Positions 23,722-33,056 of a stretch of 64,000 nucleotides of DNA are shown here, piece after piece. Source of the DNA: an uncultured Bacteroidales bacterium. Its GTDB lineage: Bacteria; Bacteroidota; Bacteroidia; Bacteroidales; Paludibacteraceae. The notes under the pieces were generated by a model. It was not told the origin of the DNA and made no database searches. It was given only the letters and a program-made list of their open reading frames with translations. Made by a program: the position numbers and the translations under genes. Where the stretch lies: the NCBI GenBank assembly GCA_902799705.1, contig CADCBP010000004.1:1-64000 (forward strand), given 5' to 3'. The first letter of the stretch is position 1; each line of letters begins with the position of its first letter.

Positions 23722-24708
23722 ATGTTTGACAACAATTCCAACAATGGTGAACGCCGTCCCCGTCCGCGTTTTCACCGTGATGGCGAGCAGTTGCCGCGTC
23801 CGCATTTTCATCGTGAGGGCGAGCAGTTGTCCCGTCCGCATTTTCATCGCGAGGGAGAAGAATCGTCCCGTCCCCGTTTTAGCCGTGATAGCGAAGAGCG
23901 CCGTCCGAGCCGTCCGTATGGCAAGCCGAAGCGCAACAACGGACTCTATTCCGACCGCAAGCAACAGAACAACCGTCAGCAGCACGAAGATCCTACGAAA
24001 CCTATCCGTCTGAACAAATTTCTGGCGAACGCGGGTATATGCTCCCGTCGTGAGGCGGATGATTTCATCCAGGCGGGTGTTATCACGGTAAACGGTCAGG
24101 TAGTCGATAATCTCGGTGTGAAGGTGTTACCGACGGATGAGGTACGTTTTCATGACCAGCCGGTCCGCCGTGAGCGCAAAGTGTATATATTGCTCAACAA
24201 GCCCAAGAACACGGTCACTACGACCGATGACCCTCAAGAACGTCACACGGTGATTGATATCGTTCGCAGTGCCTGCGCGGAGCGTATCTATCCCGTAGGC
24301 CGGTTAGACCGTAACACGACAGGTGTGCTGCTTCTTACCAATGACGGCGACCTGGCTGCCAAACTGACCCATCCGAAGTTCCACAAGAAGAAGATCTACG
24401 CAGTCACGCTGGACAAGGAACTGGACGAGGTGGATGAGGCTATCATCCGCGCCGGAGTGGTATTGGACGACGAGCGTATCATGCCCGATGCGCTGGAGTT
24501 TCCGAAAGGCGACCGCAAGCACATAGGCCTGGAGATACATTCCGGTCAGAACCGCGTTGTACGCCGTATCTTCGAGAAAGTAGGTTATAAAGTGGTCAAC
24601 CTGGACCGTGTCTCTTTTGCCGGCCTGACGAAGAAGAATGTTGGCCGCGGCAAATGGCGTTTCCTCACGCCCAAAGAGGTTGCTTTCCTGCAAATGGGGC
24701 AGTTCTAA
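23722..24708 (+). CDS. rluB: 23S rRNA pseudouridine synthase RluB-like
   Basis: A 328-residue RsuA/RluB-family enzyme that isomerises uridine in 23S rRNA. The S4 RNA-binding domain is at about residues 93-150 (IRLNKFLANAGICSRREADD). The catalytic Asp lies in GRLDRNTTGVLLLTNDGDLA (about residues 194-213). An N-terminal extension of about 90 residues consists of near-repeats of RPHFHREGEQ/RPRFSRD and is positively charged and disordered, as often seen in Bacteroidota homologues. It starts after a word-array gap (23695-23720). Confidence 0.93.
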   Translation: MFDNNSNNGERRPRPRFHRDGEQLPRPHFHREGEQLSRPHFHREGEESSRPRFSRDSEERRPSRPYGKPKRNNGLYSDRKQQNNRQQHEDPTKPIRLNKFLANAGICSRREADDFIQAGVITVNGQVVDNLGVKVLPTDEVRFHDQPVRRERKVYILLNKPKNTVTTTDDPQERHTVIDIVRSACAERIYPVGRLDRNTTGVLLLTNDGDLAAKLTHPKFHKKKIYAVTLDKELDEVDEAIIRAGVVLDDERIMPDALEFPKGDRKHIGLEIHSGQNRVVRRIFEKVGYKVVNLDRVSFAGLTKKNVGRGKWRFLTPKEVAFLQMGQF

Positions 24709-24711
24709 GAT

Positions 24712-27700
24712 TTGAGATTTGAGATTGGAAAGTTGAAGCGTAGTTTTCATTACATATTATTTGCCATCACGGTTGCGCTGTCGGTTGTAGCCGGTATCAT
24801 GATCTTCCACGTGAATGTCAATGCCGACATGACGAAATACCTGCCGGATAACTCGCAAATGAAGCGTGGGTTGGAGATTGTTACTTCCGAGTTCGGTTCT
24901 TCTGCTCAGATGTCCGGAGCAGACGTTCATGTGATGTTTGAGGGTGTTCGTCCGAAGGAAATCCCCGGTATCCGAACCCTCTTGGAGTCCTATCCGGATG
25001 TACAGAGTGTGACCTATCGCTATTCGTCCGACAGCACCCACACGGTGTTTGATCTCGATGTGCCGAAGTCGGTAGACCAGAAGGAATTAGGCAAGCAGAT
25101 CAGCATGCGTTTCGGCGGGAACTGCGTAGTGGAGACCAGTCAGGACGGGGCGACCCCCCCGATGTCGGTGATGATTTTTGCCGCGGTGCTGATTATGGTG
25201 GTGCTGTTCGTGATGGCTCAAAGCTGGTTCGAGCCAATCGTCATCTTGGCAACGGCATTATTAGCAATCGTGCTGAATATGGGAACAAACGCATTGCTTC
25301 CCTCCGTGTCCATCACGACGAATTTCATCGGTTCAATCCTTCAGGCGGTTCTTTCGCTCGATTACTGTATCGTTCTTCTGAACCGTTACCGTCAGGAGCA
25401 GGACGAACACACCGACCGCCGCACAGCCGTCGTTGCAGCCAACAGAGCCATCCGCAAAGCAGCACCGTCTATTCTCTCGTCGGCCTTTACGACCGTCGTA
25501 GGTCTGTTGATGCTATGTTTCATGCGTTTGAAGATAGGTGCGGACATGGGTGTAGTGCTGGCAAAGGGAGTGGTCTTTTCGCTGATATGTACCTTCACGG
25601 CAATGCCATCGCTGATGCTTCTCTTCCGTCGGACGATCAATGCGACCGCGAAGAAAGCATACGTTCCGCCGACGGATGGGATGGCCAAGTTCGTGGCTCG
25701 GCACAAACTGCCGATGGCAATAGGCGCAATCCTGCTTTTCCTCGTATCGTGGTTCTTTGCCGGTCGCACAACCATCTTCTTCTCCGCGGAATCAGACTCG
25801 CAGATAGAGGAGATATTCCCTTCTCCCAATCCGTTTGTGTTGGTGTATGATACTCAGGACGAGGACTCGGTGTACGGTCTGGTGGACAGTCTCATGGCGC
25901 AGCCGGGTATTCAGTCGGTCATCAGTTATCCGACGTTAATGAGTCAACCGCTCACGCCGCAAGAGATGACAAATCATGTGCGGAGTCTGATGATCAACTT
26001 CAAGGATATGTTGCCCGAAGGAACGAACGTTCCAGCCGAGGCACTTGATGTGCTGACGCCGGAGATGGTTCAGATTGTCTATTACATGCGCCAAAAGGAC
26101 TCGACGGAGGCGCAATATACCTTCCCCGAAATAGCGCGCTTCCTTCATTCTCATGTGGCTTCCAATCCGCTTTTCTCCACGTATCTGGACGATGAGATGA
26201 AGTCACAGATAGCACTTCTGCAATCCATGCTGGATGTGCCGCAAGCGAAAGAACCATCTCATAAAACCTCCCATGAGCGGAAAGAAGCAATGGCGATGGC
26301 TCAAAACGATTCTCTTCCTGTAAGTGAAGACGAAGAAGTAGGTCCGTTACCGCGTGAGACCATTGCTCCGTTACCCCCTAATCTGCTGTCCTCCAACCCC
26401 ATACATGTCGATACTCTCGAAATCCCGGAGATAGACATCGACCGCATAGCAGTCGTACCTTTCATCGAGCGTCTAAATGCCCTACAGACCTCTGCAGTCA
26501 CGGTGGAGATGCGCAAACTGACGGACACGTTGGCGATACGTCTGCCGATGTCGGTGAACGAGATGTCTATCTTCATCGGTTCAACACAGATACAGACTCG
26601 TCTTGTTTATGGTTATGCACCGGGTCACGTGAAGAAGATGACGCCGTTGCAGTATGTCCATCTGCTGGTGGACGACCTGTTCAAACGTCCGGGTCTTGCC
26701 GGAATGATCTCCGAGGAACAGCGCACGCAGTTAGGTCAGCGCGCGCACTTGATGGACCTGGCAGATGAGAATGCTTTGTTGACACCTTCAGATCTGAATA
26801 TACTACTTCGTGCATTTGGTATCGAAGGCTTCTCGGACGAGGAACTGATGGCAATAGCTTATCCTCCGAAGAAAGAAGAGCCGTTGATACCTGTCGGTTC
26901 GACGGAGGAGATCGTCAACTCGTTGGCCGTCATCCAATCGGCGTTGCATAGCACCGACACTGCGCGCGCCATCGATGCCGAGACATATAGTCGCTCTAAG
27001 AATATTCCTGACGAGACGAAGAAACACCATGGTCCGTCTCGTGCGGACTTGCAGGCGGAGTTGTTCACCGAACTGGTCTTCGGCGGCAAATCATACACGT
27101 CTGACGAGATGGCCGCCAAACTGGCACGGTTGATGAAACTGTCGGATGTGAAATCCGAACCTGTCACGCCGGCGCAGATGTCGCTGCTGTACGATTATTA
27201 TGGATCGACACAGAGCCGCTGCGACACGCTTCGCATGGGATTCGGTCCGCTGTTGACCTATCTGTGCGACACGCTGGTGTATGACCCGCGTCTGGCGGAT
27301 GTCTTACCGGATTCCATCCAAACGCAAGCGAAGGATATCCATGCTCAGATAGCAGCCGGTTTGGGCCAATTGCGCAAAGAGAACTACTCATTGTTAGTCG
27401 TTCTCTCGTCCTTGCCGCCAGAGTCTCCGGAAACCTACGATTTCGTTGATACGCTTACTGCGCTCGCAGATGCCCGCATGCCACACGAACACTATTATGT
27501 CGGCGAGTCTGTGATGTATTCAGAGATGCGTGGCGGGTTTGATCATGAGATGGAAGTGGTCACATGGCTAACGATTCTCTCTATCTTCCTCATCGTTGCC
27601 CTCACGTTCCGTTCGGTTATAGTACCGACAATCTTAGTGTTGACCGTAATGACGGCCGTGTATGTCAATGTCGTGGTAGCCGGAATCGTTTCGGGGCAAA

Positions 27701-28086
27701 TGTTATATCTCGCGTACCTCATCGTTCAAGCAATCCTTATGGGCGCAACCATTGATTACGGTATTCTCTTCGCGAACTACTACCGCGAGAGTCGTAAGAC
27801 GATGTTGCCGGTTGACGCAGTTTGTGCGGCATACAGAGGGTCGATACGAACCATTCTCACTTCGGGACTGATTACCGTAATTGGACCGGGAGCGATGGCA
27901 TTGGCCATAGATGATTTGATGATCAGTAATATTGTCGGCTGTTTGGCAGTGGGTGCGTTCGTGGCAGTAGTCCTGACGCTGACAGTCCTTCCGGCAGTAC
28001 TTATAGCGCTCGATAAATGGGTAGTTTATGGCAAACAAAACCGATATACAGGTGAACAAACAGATGAACGAAAATCAAAAATATGA
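24712..28086 (+). CDS. MMPL/RND-superfamily transporter
   Basis: About 1,120 residues, an inner-membrane exporter of the MMPL/HpnN type. One N-terminal membrane helix is followed by an exported domain. A first cluster of five membrane helices lies at about 150-310 and a large second exported domain at about 350-950. A last cluster lies at 950-1110 (MGATIDYGILFANYYRE, the conserved MMPL motif). No standard start exists: TTG at 24712 or 24730 are options. The first residues (RFEIGK) are encoded by a gatttgagatttgag word array immediately after the rluB stop. It overlaps the following permease gene by 59 bases. Confidence 0.88.
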   Translation: MRFEIGKLKRSFHYILFAITVALSVVAGIMIFHVNVNADMTKYLPDNSQMKRGLEIVTSEFGSSAQMSGADVHVMFEGVRPKEIPGIRTLLESYPDVQSVTYRYSSDSTHTVFDLDVPKSVDQKELGKQISMRFGGNCVVETSQDGATPPMSVMIFAAVLIMVVLFVMAQSWFEPIVILATALLAIVLNMGTNALLPSVSITTNFIGSILQAVLSLDYCIVLLNRYRQEQDEHTDRRTAVVAANRAIRKAAPSILSSAFTTVVGLLMLCFMRLKIGADMGVVLAKGVVFSLICTFTAMPSLMLLFRRTINATAKKAYVPPTDGMAKFVARHKLPMAIGAILLFLVSWFFAGRTTIFFSAESDSQIEEIFPSPNPFVLVYDTQDEDSVYGLVDSLMAQPGIQSVISYPTLMSQPLTPQEMTNHVRSLMINFKDMLPEGTNVPAEALDVLTPEMVQIVYYMRQKDSTEAQYTFPEIARFLHSHVASNPLFSTYLDDEMKSQIALLQSMLDVPQAKEPSHKTSHERKEAMAMAQNDSLPVSEDEEVGPLPRETIAPLPPNLLSSNPIHVDTLEIPEIDIDRIAVVPFIERLNALQTSAVTVEMRKLTDTLAIRLPMSVNEMSIFIGSTQIQTRLVYGYAPGHVKKMTPLQYVHLLVDDLFKRPGLAGMISEEQRTQLGQRAHLMDLADENALLTPSDLNILLRAFGIEGFSDEELMAIAYPPKKEEPLIPVGSTEEIVNSLAVIQSALHSTDTARAIDAETYSRSKNIPDETKKHHGPSRADLQAELFTELVFGGKSYTSDEMAAKLARLMKLSDVKSEPVTPAQMSLLYDYYGSTQSRCDTLRMGFGPLLTYLCDTLVYDPRLADVLPDSIQTQAKDIHAQIAAGLGQLRKENYSLLVVLSSLPPESPETYDFVDTLTALADARMPHEHYYVGESVMYSEMRGGFDHEMEVVTWLTILSIFLIVALTFRSVIVPTILVLTVMTAVYVNVVVAGIVSGQMLYLAYLIVQAILMGATIDYGILFANYYRESRKTMLPVDAVCAAYRGSIRTILTSGLITVIGPGAMALAIDDLMISNIVGCLAVGAFVAVVLTLTVLPAVLIALDKWVVYGKQNRYTGEQTDERKSKI

Positions 28087-28915
28087 CACGGTCATCACGC
28101 CTCGTGACCGCCTGCTGGCGATAGACTGGAAAGAGCTATGGCGCTATCGCGACATGTTCGTGCTCTTCGTGCAGCGTAATTTCCGCACGGCTTACAAGCA
28201 GACCATCCTTGGTCCGCTGTGGTTTCTTATCACCCCGGTGCTCTCCGTGATTGTCTATGTGACGGTCTTCGGCGGCATTGCGAATATACCTACCGACGGT
28301 GTGCCTCCGATCTTGTTTTACTTGCTCGGTATATCCGTCTGGGGATATTTCGCCAGCTGTCTAAGCGCAACGTCCAATTCGTTTGTGTCGAACGCCGACA
28401 TCTTCGGCAAAGTCTATTTTCCGCGCATCATCATGCCGCTGGTTGCCGTGACGACGAATCTGCTGTCGTTTGCTATCCAGTTGGCAATCTTTGCAGTTTT
28501 TTATATTTATTATGTGGCAACCGGCACGGAACTGACCATTCATTGGCAGATAGTTCTTTTCCCCGTGCTCATCATCCTTTTAGCACTGATGGCAGTAGGT
28601 TTCGGAATGATCTTTTCGTCCATGACTACCAAGTACCGCGACCTGCAAATCATGCTTAATAAGGTCATCTCGCTTTGGGTGTATATCACGCCGGTGATTT
28701 ATCCATTAAGCATGGTGACAAATCCCAAACTGCATCTGGCGATGAGCCTTAATCCCGTGACACCGGTGATGGAGGCGATGAAGTTCTCGTTGCTTGGCGC
28801 AGGGCAGTTCTCATGGCTTTGGCTCGCGTACAGCGCAGGGTTTACCTTGCTGTTGCTTATCTTCGGCCTGATGCTATTTAATAAAGTACAAAAATCTTTT
28901 ATGGACACGGTATGA
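28028..28915 (+). CDS. Polysaccharide ABC exporter permease 1 (Wzm-like)
   Basis: A 295-residue ABC-2 type permease of the polysaccharide/polyol-phosphate export family. It has six predicted membrane helices and the family signature around RNFRTAYKQTILGPLWFLIT and GKVYFPRIIMPL. The start may be 28028 or the Met at 28064 (MNENQKYDTVI); both lie inside the transporter gene upstream, indicating coupling. It overlaps the second permease by 4 bases (ATGA). The cognate ATPase is probably wzt at 34876. Confidence 0.9.
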   Translation: MANKTDIQVNKQMNENQKYDTVITPRDRLLAIDWKELWRYRDMFVLFVQRNFRTAYKQTILGPLWFLITPVLSVIVYVTVFGGIANIPTDGVPPILFYLLGISVWGYFASCLSATSNSFVSNADIFGKVYFPRIIMPLVAVTTNLLSFAIQLAIFAVFYIYYVATGTELTIHWQIVLFPVLIILLALMAVGFGMIFSSMTTKYRDLQIMLNKVISLWVYITPVIYPLSMVTNPKLHLAMSLNPVTPVMEAMKFSLLGAGQFSWLWLAYSAGFTLLLLIFGLMLFNKVQKSFMDTV

Positions 28916-29760
28916 CGAATGAATATTGGACAACAGAAATCTCTCCTACGTCCTTCGCTAAAGGGCTTGGACTAAAGGAGTTATGGCAGAAGAAATACCT
29001 AATCTGGCTGTTTATCAAGCGTGACATCACGGTGCAGTTCAAGCAGACAATCTTCGGTATGGGTTGGTATTTCATCTCGCCGCTATTCACGATGTTTATG
29101 TATATCGTGGTGTTCGGCCGCGTTGCCGGAATACCGACGGATGGCATTCCGCAACCGGTATTCTATCTGTCGGGTATCTGTCTCTGGGAGTACTTCTCGG
29201 AGTGCCTTACGGCAGTCTCCGGTACGTTCCAGACGAATGCTTCGCTGTACGGAAAGGTGTACTTCCCCCGTCTCGTCTCGCCGGTGTCGGTAGTCATCTC
29301 GAAACTGTTCCGTTTCTCACTGCAACTCGCCACGTTTGTCGCTGTTTATCTGTTCTATGCGATCAAAGGCGTGGAACTGCATCCGAACTGGTATCTGCTG
29401 CTTTTCCCCATACTGATGTTATTGATTCAGTGCTTGGCATTGGGGCTTGGACTTATTATTTCGTCGCTGACAACGAAATACCGCGATTTGACGAACTTCT
29501 TCGGCGTGTTTGTGTCACTCTGGATGTACGCTACGCCAATCGTTTATCCGCTCAGTTATGTGACGAATCCGACCTTGCATAAGATCATGCTTCTCAACCC
29601 CATGACGGCAATCATCGAGACCTTTAAATACGGTGCGTACGGAGCCGGTCAATTCTCCTGGACCGCCCTCGGTTACAGCGCACTTTTCGCCTTCGTCCTG
29701 CTCTTCATCGGCATCGCGATGTTCAACCGCAAGCAGAAGTTCTTCATCGATACGATTTAA
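28912..29760 (+). CDS. Polysaccharide ABC exporter permease 2 (Wzm-like paralogue)
   Basis: A 282-residue permease clearly paralogous to the preceding one: the same VQFKQTIFGMGWYFISPLFT start, GKVYFPRLVSP block, TTKYRDL motif and IVYPLSYVTNPTLH stretch. Two non-identical adjacent permeases suggest a heterodimeric channel or two substrate-specific exporters sharing an ATPase. It is followed by yifB after 36 bases; the ATPase gene lies 5 kb downstream beyond unrelated genes, which is not the usual wzm-wzt arrangement. Confidence 0.9.
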   Translation: MTNEYWTTEISPTSFAKGLGLKELWQKKYLIWLFIKRDITVQFKQTIFGMGWYFISPLFTMFMYIVVFGRVAGIPTDGIPQPVFYLSGICLWEYFSECLTAVSGTFQTNASLYGKVYFPRLVSPVSVVISKLFRFSLQLATFVAVYLFYAIKGVELHPNWYLLLFPILMLLIQCLALGLGLIISSLTTKYRDLTNFFGVFVSLWMYATPIVYPLSYVTNPTLHKIMLLNPMTAIIETFKYGAYGAGQFSWTALGYSALFAFVLLFIGIAMFNRKQKFFIDTI

Positions 29761-29796
29761 ATAGCAACTGTCCAATCTTAAATCTAACATATCTTT

Positions 29797-31377
29797 ATGC
29801 TGATAAAAATCCATAGTGCAGCTCCAGTCGGAATAGACGCTGTTCCGGTGACGATAGAGGTTCATTCCGTTCCGGGGTTTGACTTTACGCTGGTCGGGCT
29901 ACCCGATAATGCTGTGAAAGAATCGCACGAACGTATCCTTGCGGCGCTGACAGTGAACAATCAGGAAGTGCTTCATCGTGCATACACGATAAACATGGCG
30001 CCGGCAGATATCAAGAAAGAAGGGGCTGCATTCGATTTACCGCTAGCAGTTGGTATGCTTGCGGGTGCGGAAAAGCTAAAGACGAAAGAACTGTCGCACT
30101 ATATGATCATGGGCGAATTGTCGTTAGATGGTTCGTTGCAACCTATTCGCGGTGCGCTGCCCATTGCCCTTTGTGCTCGCAAGGAGGGGTTCAGAGGACT
30201 CATTCTTCCTGCCGAAAATGCTGATGAAGCTGCTGTGGTGGAAGGACTGGAAGTGTATGGACTCAACGACCTGATGGAGGTGATTCGTTTCCTGAACGGA
30301 GAACCTAAAGATGAACTTAATCCCGATGATAAATTCGAGCCTGTGCATGTCAATACGCAGGCACTGTTTGATGAGTTGGCTTTTCCCTCAGACTTGGACT
30401 TTGCAGATGTCAGAGGCCAATTCAAAGTGAGACGTGCAGTGGAGATAGCCGCTGCCGGAGGACATAATATGATCATGGTCGGACCTCCGGGGGCAGGTAA
30501 ATCAATGATCGCCAAGCGGATACCGACTATCCTTCCGCCACTCACACTTGAAGAGGCACTCGAGACGACAAAGATCCATTCCATCGCCGGTTTGACCAAT
30601 AAGCGCCAAGGAGCACGCGGCTCTCTTATCGTCCAGCGTCCTTTCCGTTCGCCTCATCATACGATAACCGATGTTGCCCTCGTGGGCGGAGGACAGAACC
30701 CACATCCCGGAGAGATATCGTTAGCCCATAACGGCGTGCTCTTTCTCGATGAGTTGCCGGAATACAAACGTTCGGCATTGGAGGTGATGCGCCAGCCGCT
30801 TGAAGACAGGAAAATCACCGTAGCGCGTGCCAAGGACACCGTCGAATATCCGGCGTCGTTCATGCTGGTTGCGGCGATGAACCCTTGTCCGTGCGGACAT
30901 TACGGAGAGAATAACCCTGCGCATCCTTGTACATGTACTCCCGCGCAAGTGCATCGTTACTTATCTAAGATAAGTGGACCTCTGCTCGATCGTATAGATA
31001 TCCAATGCGAGATAGAGGCTGTGCCGTATGAACAATTGCGGGATACGCAGCCCGGTGAGTCCTCAGCTGCCATACGCGAACGGGTGCTTAAGGCGCGCGC
31101 TATCCAGAACGAGCGGTTCAATCATAGCCGTCTCGTCCATTGCAACGCGATGATGAATGCGAAGATGGTGCGTCAGTATTGCGCGCTGGATGAAGAGTGC
31201 GATAAACTCTTGGAGTTTACCATGGCCAAACTCGGTCTCTCTGCACGGGCGTACGACCGCATCTTGAAAGTCGCGCGCACCATTGCAGATATAGAAGGTG
31301 CACCCGACATCCGGAAGAATCATCTGTTGGAAGCGATTTCTTATCGCTCTCTCGACCGTTCCACTTGGGCGGGATAG
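29797..31377 (+). CDS. yifB: YifB/ComM family Mg-chelatase-like AAA+ ATPase
   Basis: 526 residues, full family length. The N-terminal Lon-like ChlI domain (about 1-165) is followed by the AAA+ Mg-chelatase core. It has Walker [10 protein letters not shown] (about 229-237), Walker [10 protein letters not shown] (about 314-322) and the Cys-rich insertion [10 protein letters not shown] ... CTCTPAQ. The C-terminal helical domain includes [18 protein letters not shown]. ComM-type members act as branch-migration helicases in recombination of imported DNA; that role is family knowledge. It converges with bcp with a 1-base gap. Confidence 0.95.
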   Translation: MLIKIHSAAPVGIDAVPVTIEVHSVPGFDFTLVGLPDNAVKESHERILAALTVNNQEVLHRAYTINMAPADIKKEGAAFDLPLAVGMLAGAEKLKTKELSHYMIMGELSLDGSLQPIRGALPIALCARKEGFRGLILPAENADEAAVVEGLEVYGLNDLMEVIRFLNGEPKDELNPDDKFEPVHVNTQALFDELAFPSDLDFADVRGQFKVRRAVEIAAAGGHNMIMVGPPGAGKSMIAKRIPTILPPLTLEEALETTKIHSIAGLTNKRQGARGSLIVQRPFRSPHHTITDVALVGGGQNPHPGEISLAHNGVLFLDELPEYKRSALEVMRQPLEDRKITVARAKDTVEYPASFMLVAAMNPCPCGHYGENNPAHPCTCTPAQVHRYLSKISGPLLDRIDIQCEIEAVPYEQLRDTQPGESSAAIRERVLKARAIQNERFNHSRLVHCNAMMNAKMVRQYCALDEECDKLLEFTMAKLGLSARAYDRILKVARTIADIEGAPDIRKNHLLEAISYRSLDRSTWAG

Positions 31378-31378
31378 A

Positions 31379-31822
31379 TTAGAGAATCTGCGCAGCGTGA
31401 TTTTTCGTATCGACCTTTTCGATGATACGTTCCAGAAGACCTTCGGAATTAAAGACGAAGGTCTTTCTTAATGTCCCCATCGACACCTTGCCGTAATTCT
31501 TTTTCTCGCCCCACGCTCCAAAGGCCTGCAGCATCTGAGTTGTCGGATCGCTGAGCAGGGGGAAGGGTAGAGCATATTTCTCCTTAAACTTGATGTGCGA
31601 GGCCTGGCTGTCTTTGCTCACGCCAAAGACCTGGTAGCCCTGCGCGAGGAAAACATGGTAGTTGTCGCGGATGTTGCATGCCTCGGCCGTACAGCCGGGC
31701 GTGGAATCCTTCGGGTAGAAGTAAATAACGGTTTTCTTGCCAATGAGGTCTTTGTCTGTGACGATTTTGCCAGTCTCGTCAGCCGCGCTGAATGACGGCA
31801 TCTTGTCTCCGATTTGTAGCAT
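31379..31822 (-). CDS. bcp: Thioredoxin-dependent thiol peroxidase (Bcp/PrxQ)
   Basis: A 147-residue peroxiredoxin that reduces peroxides. The active site is YPKDSTPGCTAEACNIRD, with the peroxidatic Cys in TPGC and a resolving Cys five residues later. The rest of the fold (VFGVSKDSQASHIKFKEKY, PFPLLSD) is complete. It is read from its own minus-strand promoter at 31846-31878, next to rubrerythrin and superoxide dismutase, forming an oxidative-stress neighbourhood. Confidence 0.96.
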   Translation of the reverse strand: MLQIGDKMPSFSAADETGKIVTDKDLIGKKTVIYFYPKDSTPGCTAEACNIRDNYHVFLAQGYQVFGVSKDSQASHIKFKEKYALPFPLLSDPTTQMLQAFGAWGEKKNYGKVSMGTLRKTFVFNSEGLLERIIEKVDTKNHAAQIL

Positions 31823-31845
31823 AATAGTGTTGAGTTAAATCGTTC

Positions 31846-31878
31846 GCAAAAGTACAACTTTTTCCCGAATTACGCAAA
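31846..31878 (-). promoter_or_regulatory. Promoter of bcp
   Basis: Minus strand TTTG (complement of 31875-31878), 20 bases, TACTTTTG (complement of 31847-31854). Confidence 0.65.
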
Positions 31879-32005
31879 TTTCCATACAAAAAAATATCAC
31901 AACGCTTCATCATTGCGACCCTGCTGTATCATTACATCTTTGATGCCCGGCCTCTTGTACATAAGTGGCTTGCTGCAACTATTTTTCTTTACAACAGCAA
32001 ATAAA

Positions 32006-32037
32006 TTTGCACATGTCAGAATTTTTTCGTACCTTTG
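32006..32037 (+). promoter_or_regulatory. Promoter of rubrerythrin
   Basis: TTTG at 32006-32009, 20 bases, TACCTTTG at 32030-32037. It fixes the ATG at 32073 as the start; an in-frame start at 31965 would lie upstream of the promoter. Confidence 0.75.
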
Positions 32038-32072
32038 CAGCGAAAATTATTAACCCTCAAACTTACATTATT

Positions 32073-32615
32073 ATGAAAGACTTAAAAGGAACAAAGACCG
32101 AGAAAAACCTCATGGAGGCTTTTGCCGGTGAATCCATGGCACGTAACAAGTACACGTATTTTGCATCGAAGGCAAAAAAAGACGGTTTCGTACAGATCAG
32201 TAAGATCTTTGAAGAGACTGCAGCTAACGAGAAAGAGCATGCGGAGCTCTGGTACAAATACCTGAATGGCGGTAAGATCAACGACACTGCTGCTAACTTA
32301 GCCGACGCCGCTGCCGGTGAGAATGCCGAGTGGACGGACATGTATGCCCGCATGGCGAAAGAGGCGGAGGAAGAAGGCTTTACGGAGATCGCAGCCAAGT
32401 TCGCGATGGTAGCCGCAATCGAGAAACACCACGAGGAGCGTTACCGCAAACTGCTCAAGAACATCGAGGACAAGATTGTATTCTCCCGCGATGGTGATTG
32501 TATCTGGCAATGCTCTAACTGCGGACATATCGTAGTCGGCAAATCCGCTCCCGAGGAGTGCCCCGTCTGCCACCACGCACAGTCCTACTTCCAGCTCTTA
32601 GCGGAAAACTACTAA
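32073..32615 (+). CDS. rbr: Rubrerythrin
   Basis: A 180-residue non-heme di-iron peroxidase of anaerobes. The ferritin-like domain carries the iron ligands in [37 protein letters not shown] and [16 protein letters not shown]. The C-terminal rubredoxin-like domain has CSNCG ... CPVCHH. The start at 32073 gives the standard [21 protein letters not shown] opening. Together with bcp and sodB it points to an anaerobe protecting itself against oxygen. Confidence 0.97.
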   Translation: MKDLKGTKTEKNLMEAFAGESMARNKYTYFASKAKKDGFVQISKIFEETAANEKEHAELWYKYLNGGKINDTAANLADAAAGENAEWTDMYARMAKEAEEEGFTEIAAKFAMVAAIEKHHEERYRKLLKNIEDKIVFSRDGDCIWQCSNCGHIVVGKSAPEECPVCHHAQSYFQLLAENY

Positions 32616-32627
32616 ATTATTGTTTAT

Positions 32628-32653
32628 GATTTAGGATTTAGGATTTAGGATTT
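32628..32653 (+). repeat. Word array (gatttag units) left of a four-helix-bundle gene
   Basis: GATTTAG repeated about 3.5 times. Its inverse (aaatcctaaattt) lies on the other side of the gene at 33014-33051, so the four-helix-bundle gene is bracketed by inverted arrays. Confidence 0.75.
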
Positions 32654-32659
32654 ATATTT

Positions 32660-33022
32660 ATGGATAAGAACGAATTTTTGGAGAAATGTATCGATTTCTC
32701 GGTGAAGATTAACGGTTTACGGAAATACTTACGTGAGATGCAGCATGAATACAATAACTCTGATCAAATTCAGAGGAGTGGAACAAGTATTGGTGCAAAC
32801 TATAGTGAGGCATGTAACGCAGTTAGTAAAGCCGACTTCATGAACAAATTAGCTATAGCTCAAAAGGAAGCATATGAGACTATATATTGGCTGAAAGTTC
32901 TCTTTCGTTCAGAGTTGATAACCAAAGAACAATATGATGATTTAATGAAGGATGTGCAGAGCCTTCATAAAATTTTATCCTCAAGCATAGCAACGTTAAA
33001 AGAAAAAGATAATAAATCCTAA
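32660..33022 (+). CDS. Four-helix-bundle protein (S23/IVP family), copy 1
   Basis: A 120-residue all-helical protein of the 23S rRNA intervening-sequence (S23/TIGR02436) family. The conserved QIQRSGTSIGANYSEAC block and the ETIYWLKVL helix are present. Copy 2 at 56044 is closely similar over its whole length, while copy 3 at 60465 belongs to another branch. Members are found inside rRNA intervening sequences or free in the genome, and relatives (Avd) serve retroelements; the role of free copies is unknown. This one sits between rubrerythrin and sodB, bracketed by inverted word arrays. Confidence 0.9.
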   Translation: MDKNEFLEKCIDFSVKINGLRKYLREMQHEYNNSDQIQRSGTSIGANYSEACNAVSKADFMNKLAIAQKEAYETIYWLKVLFRSELITKEQYDDLMKDVQSLHKILSSSIATLKEKDNKS

Positions 33023-33051
33023 ATTTGAATTTTGAAACCCTAAATTTGAAA
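33014..33051 (+). repeat. Word array (aatcctaaatttga) right of four-helix-bundle copy 1
   Basis: Near-repeats of AATCCTAAATTTGAA fill the gap before sodB. The same words recur in frame inside sodB at 33327-33362. Confidence 0.75.
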
Positions 33052-33056
33052 AAAAT

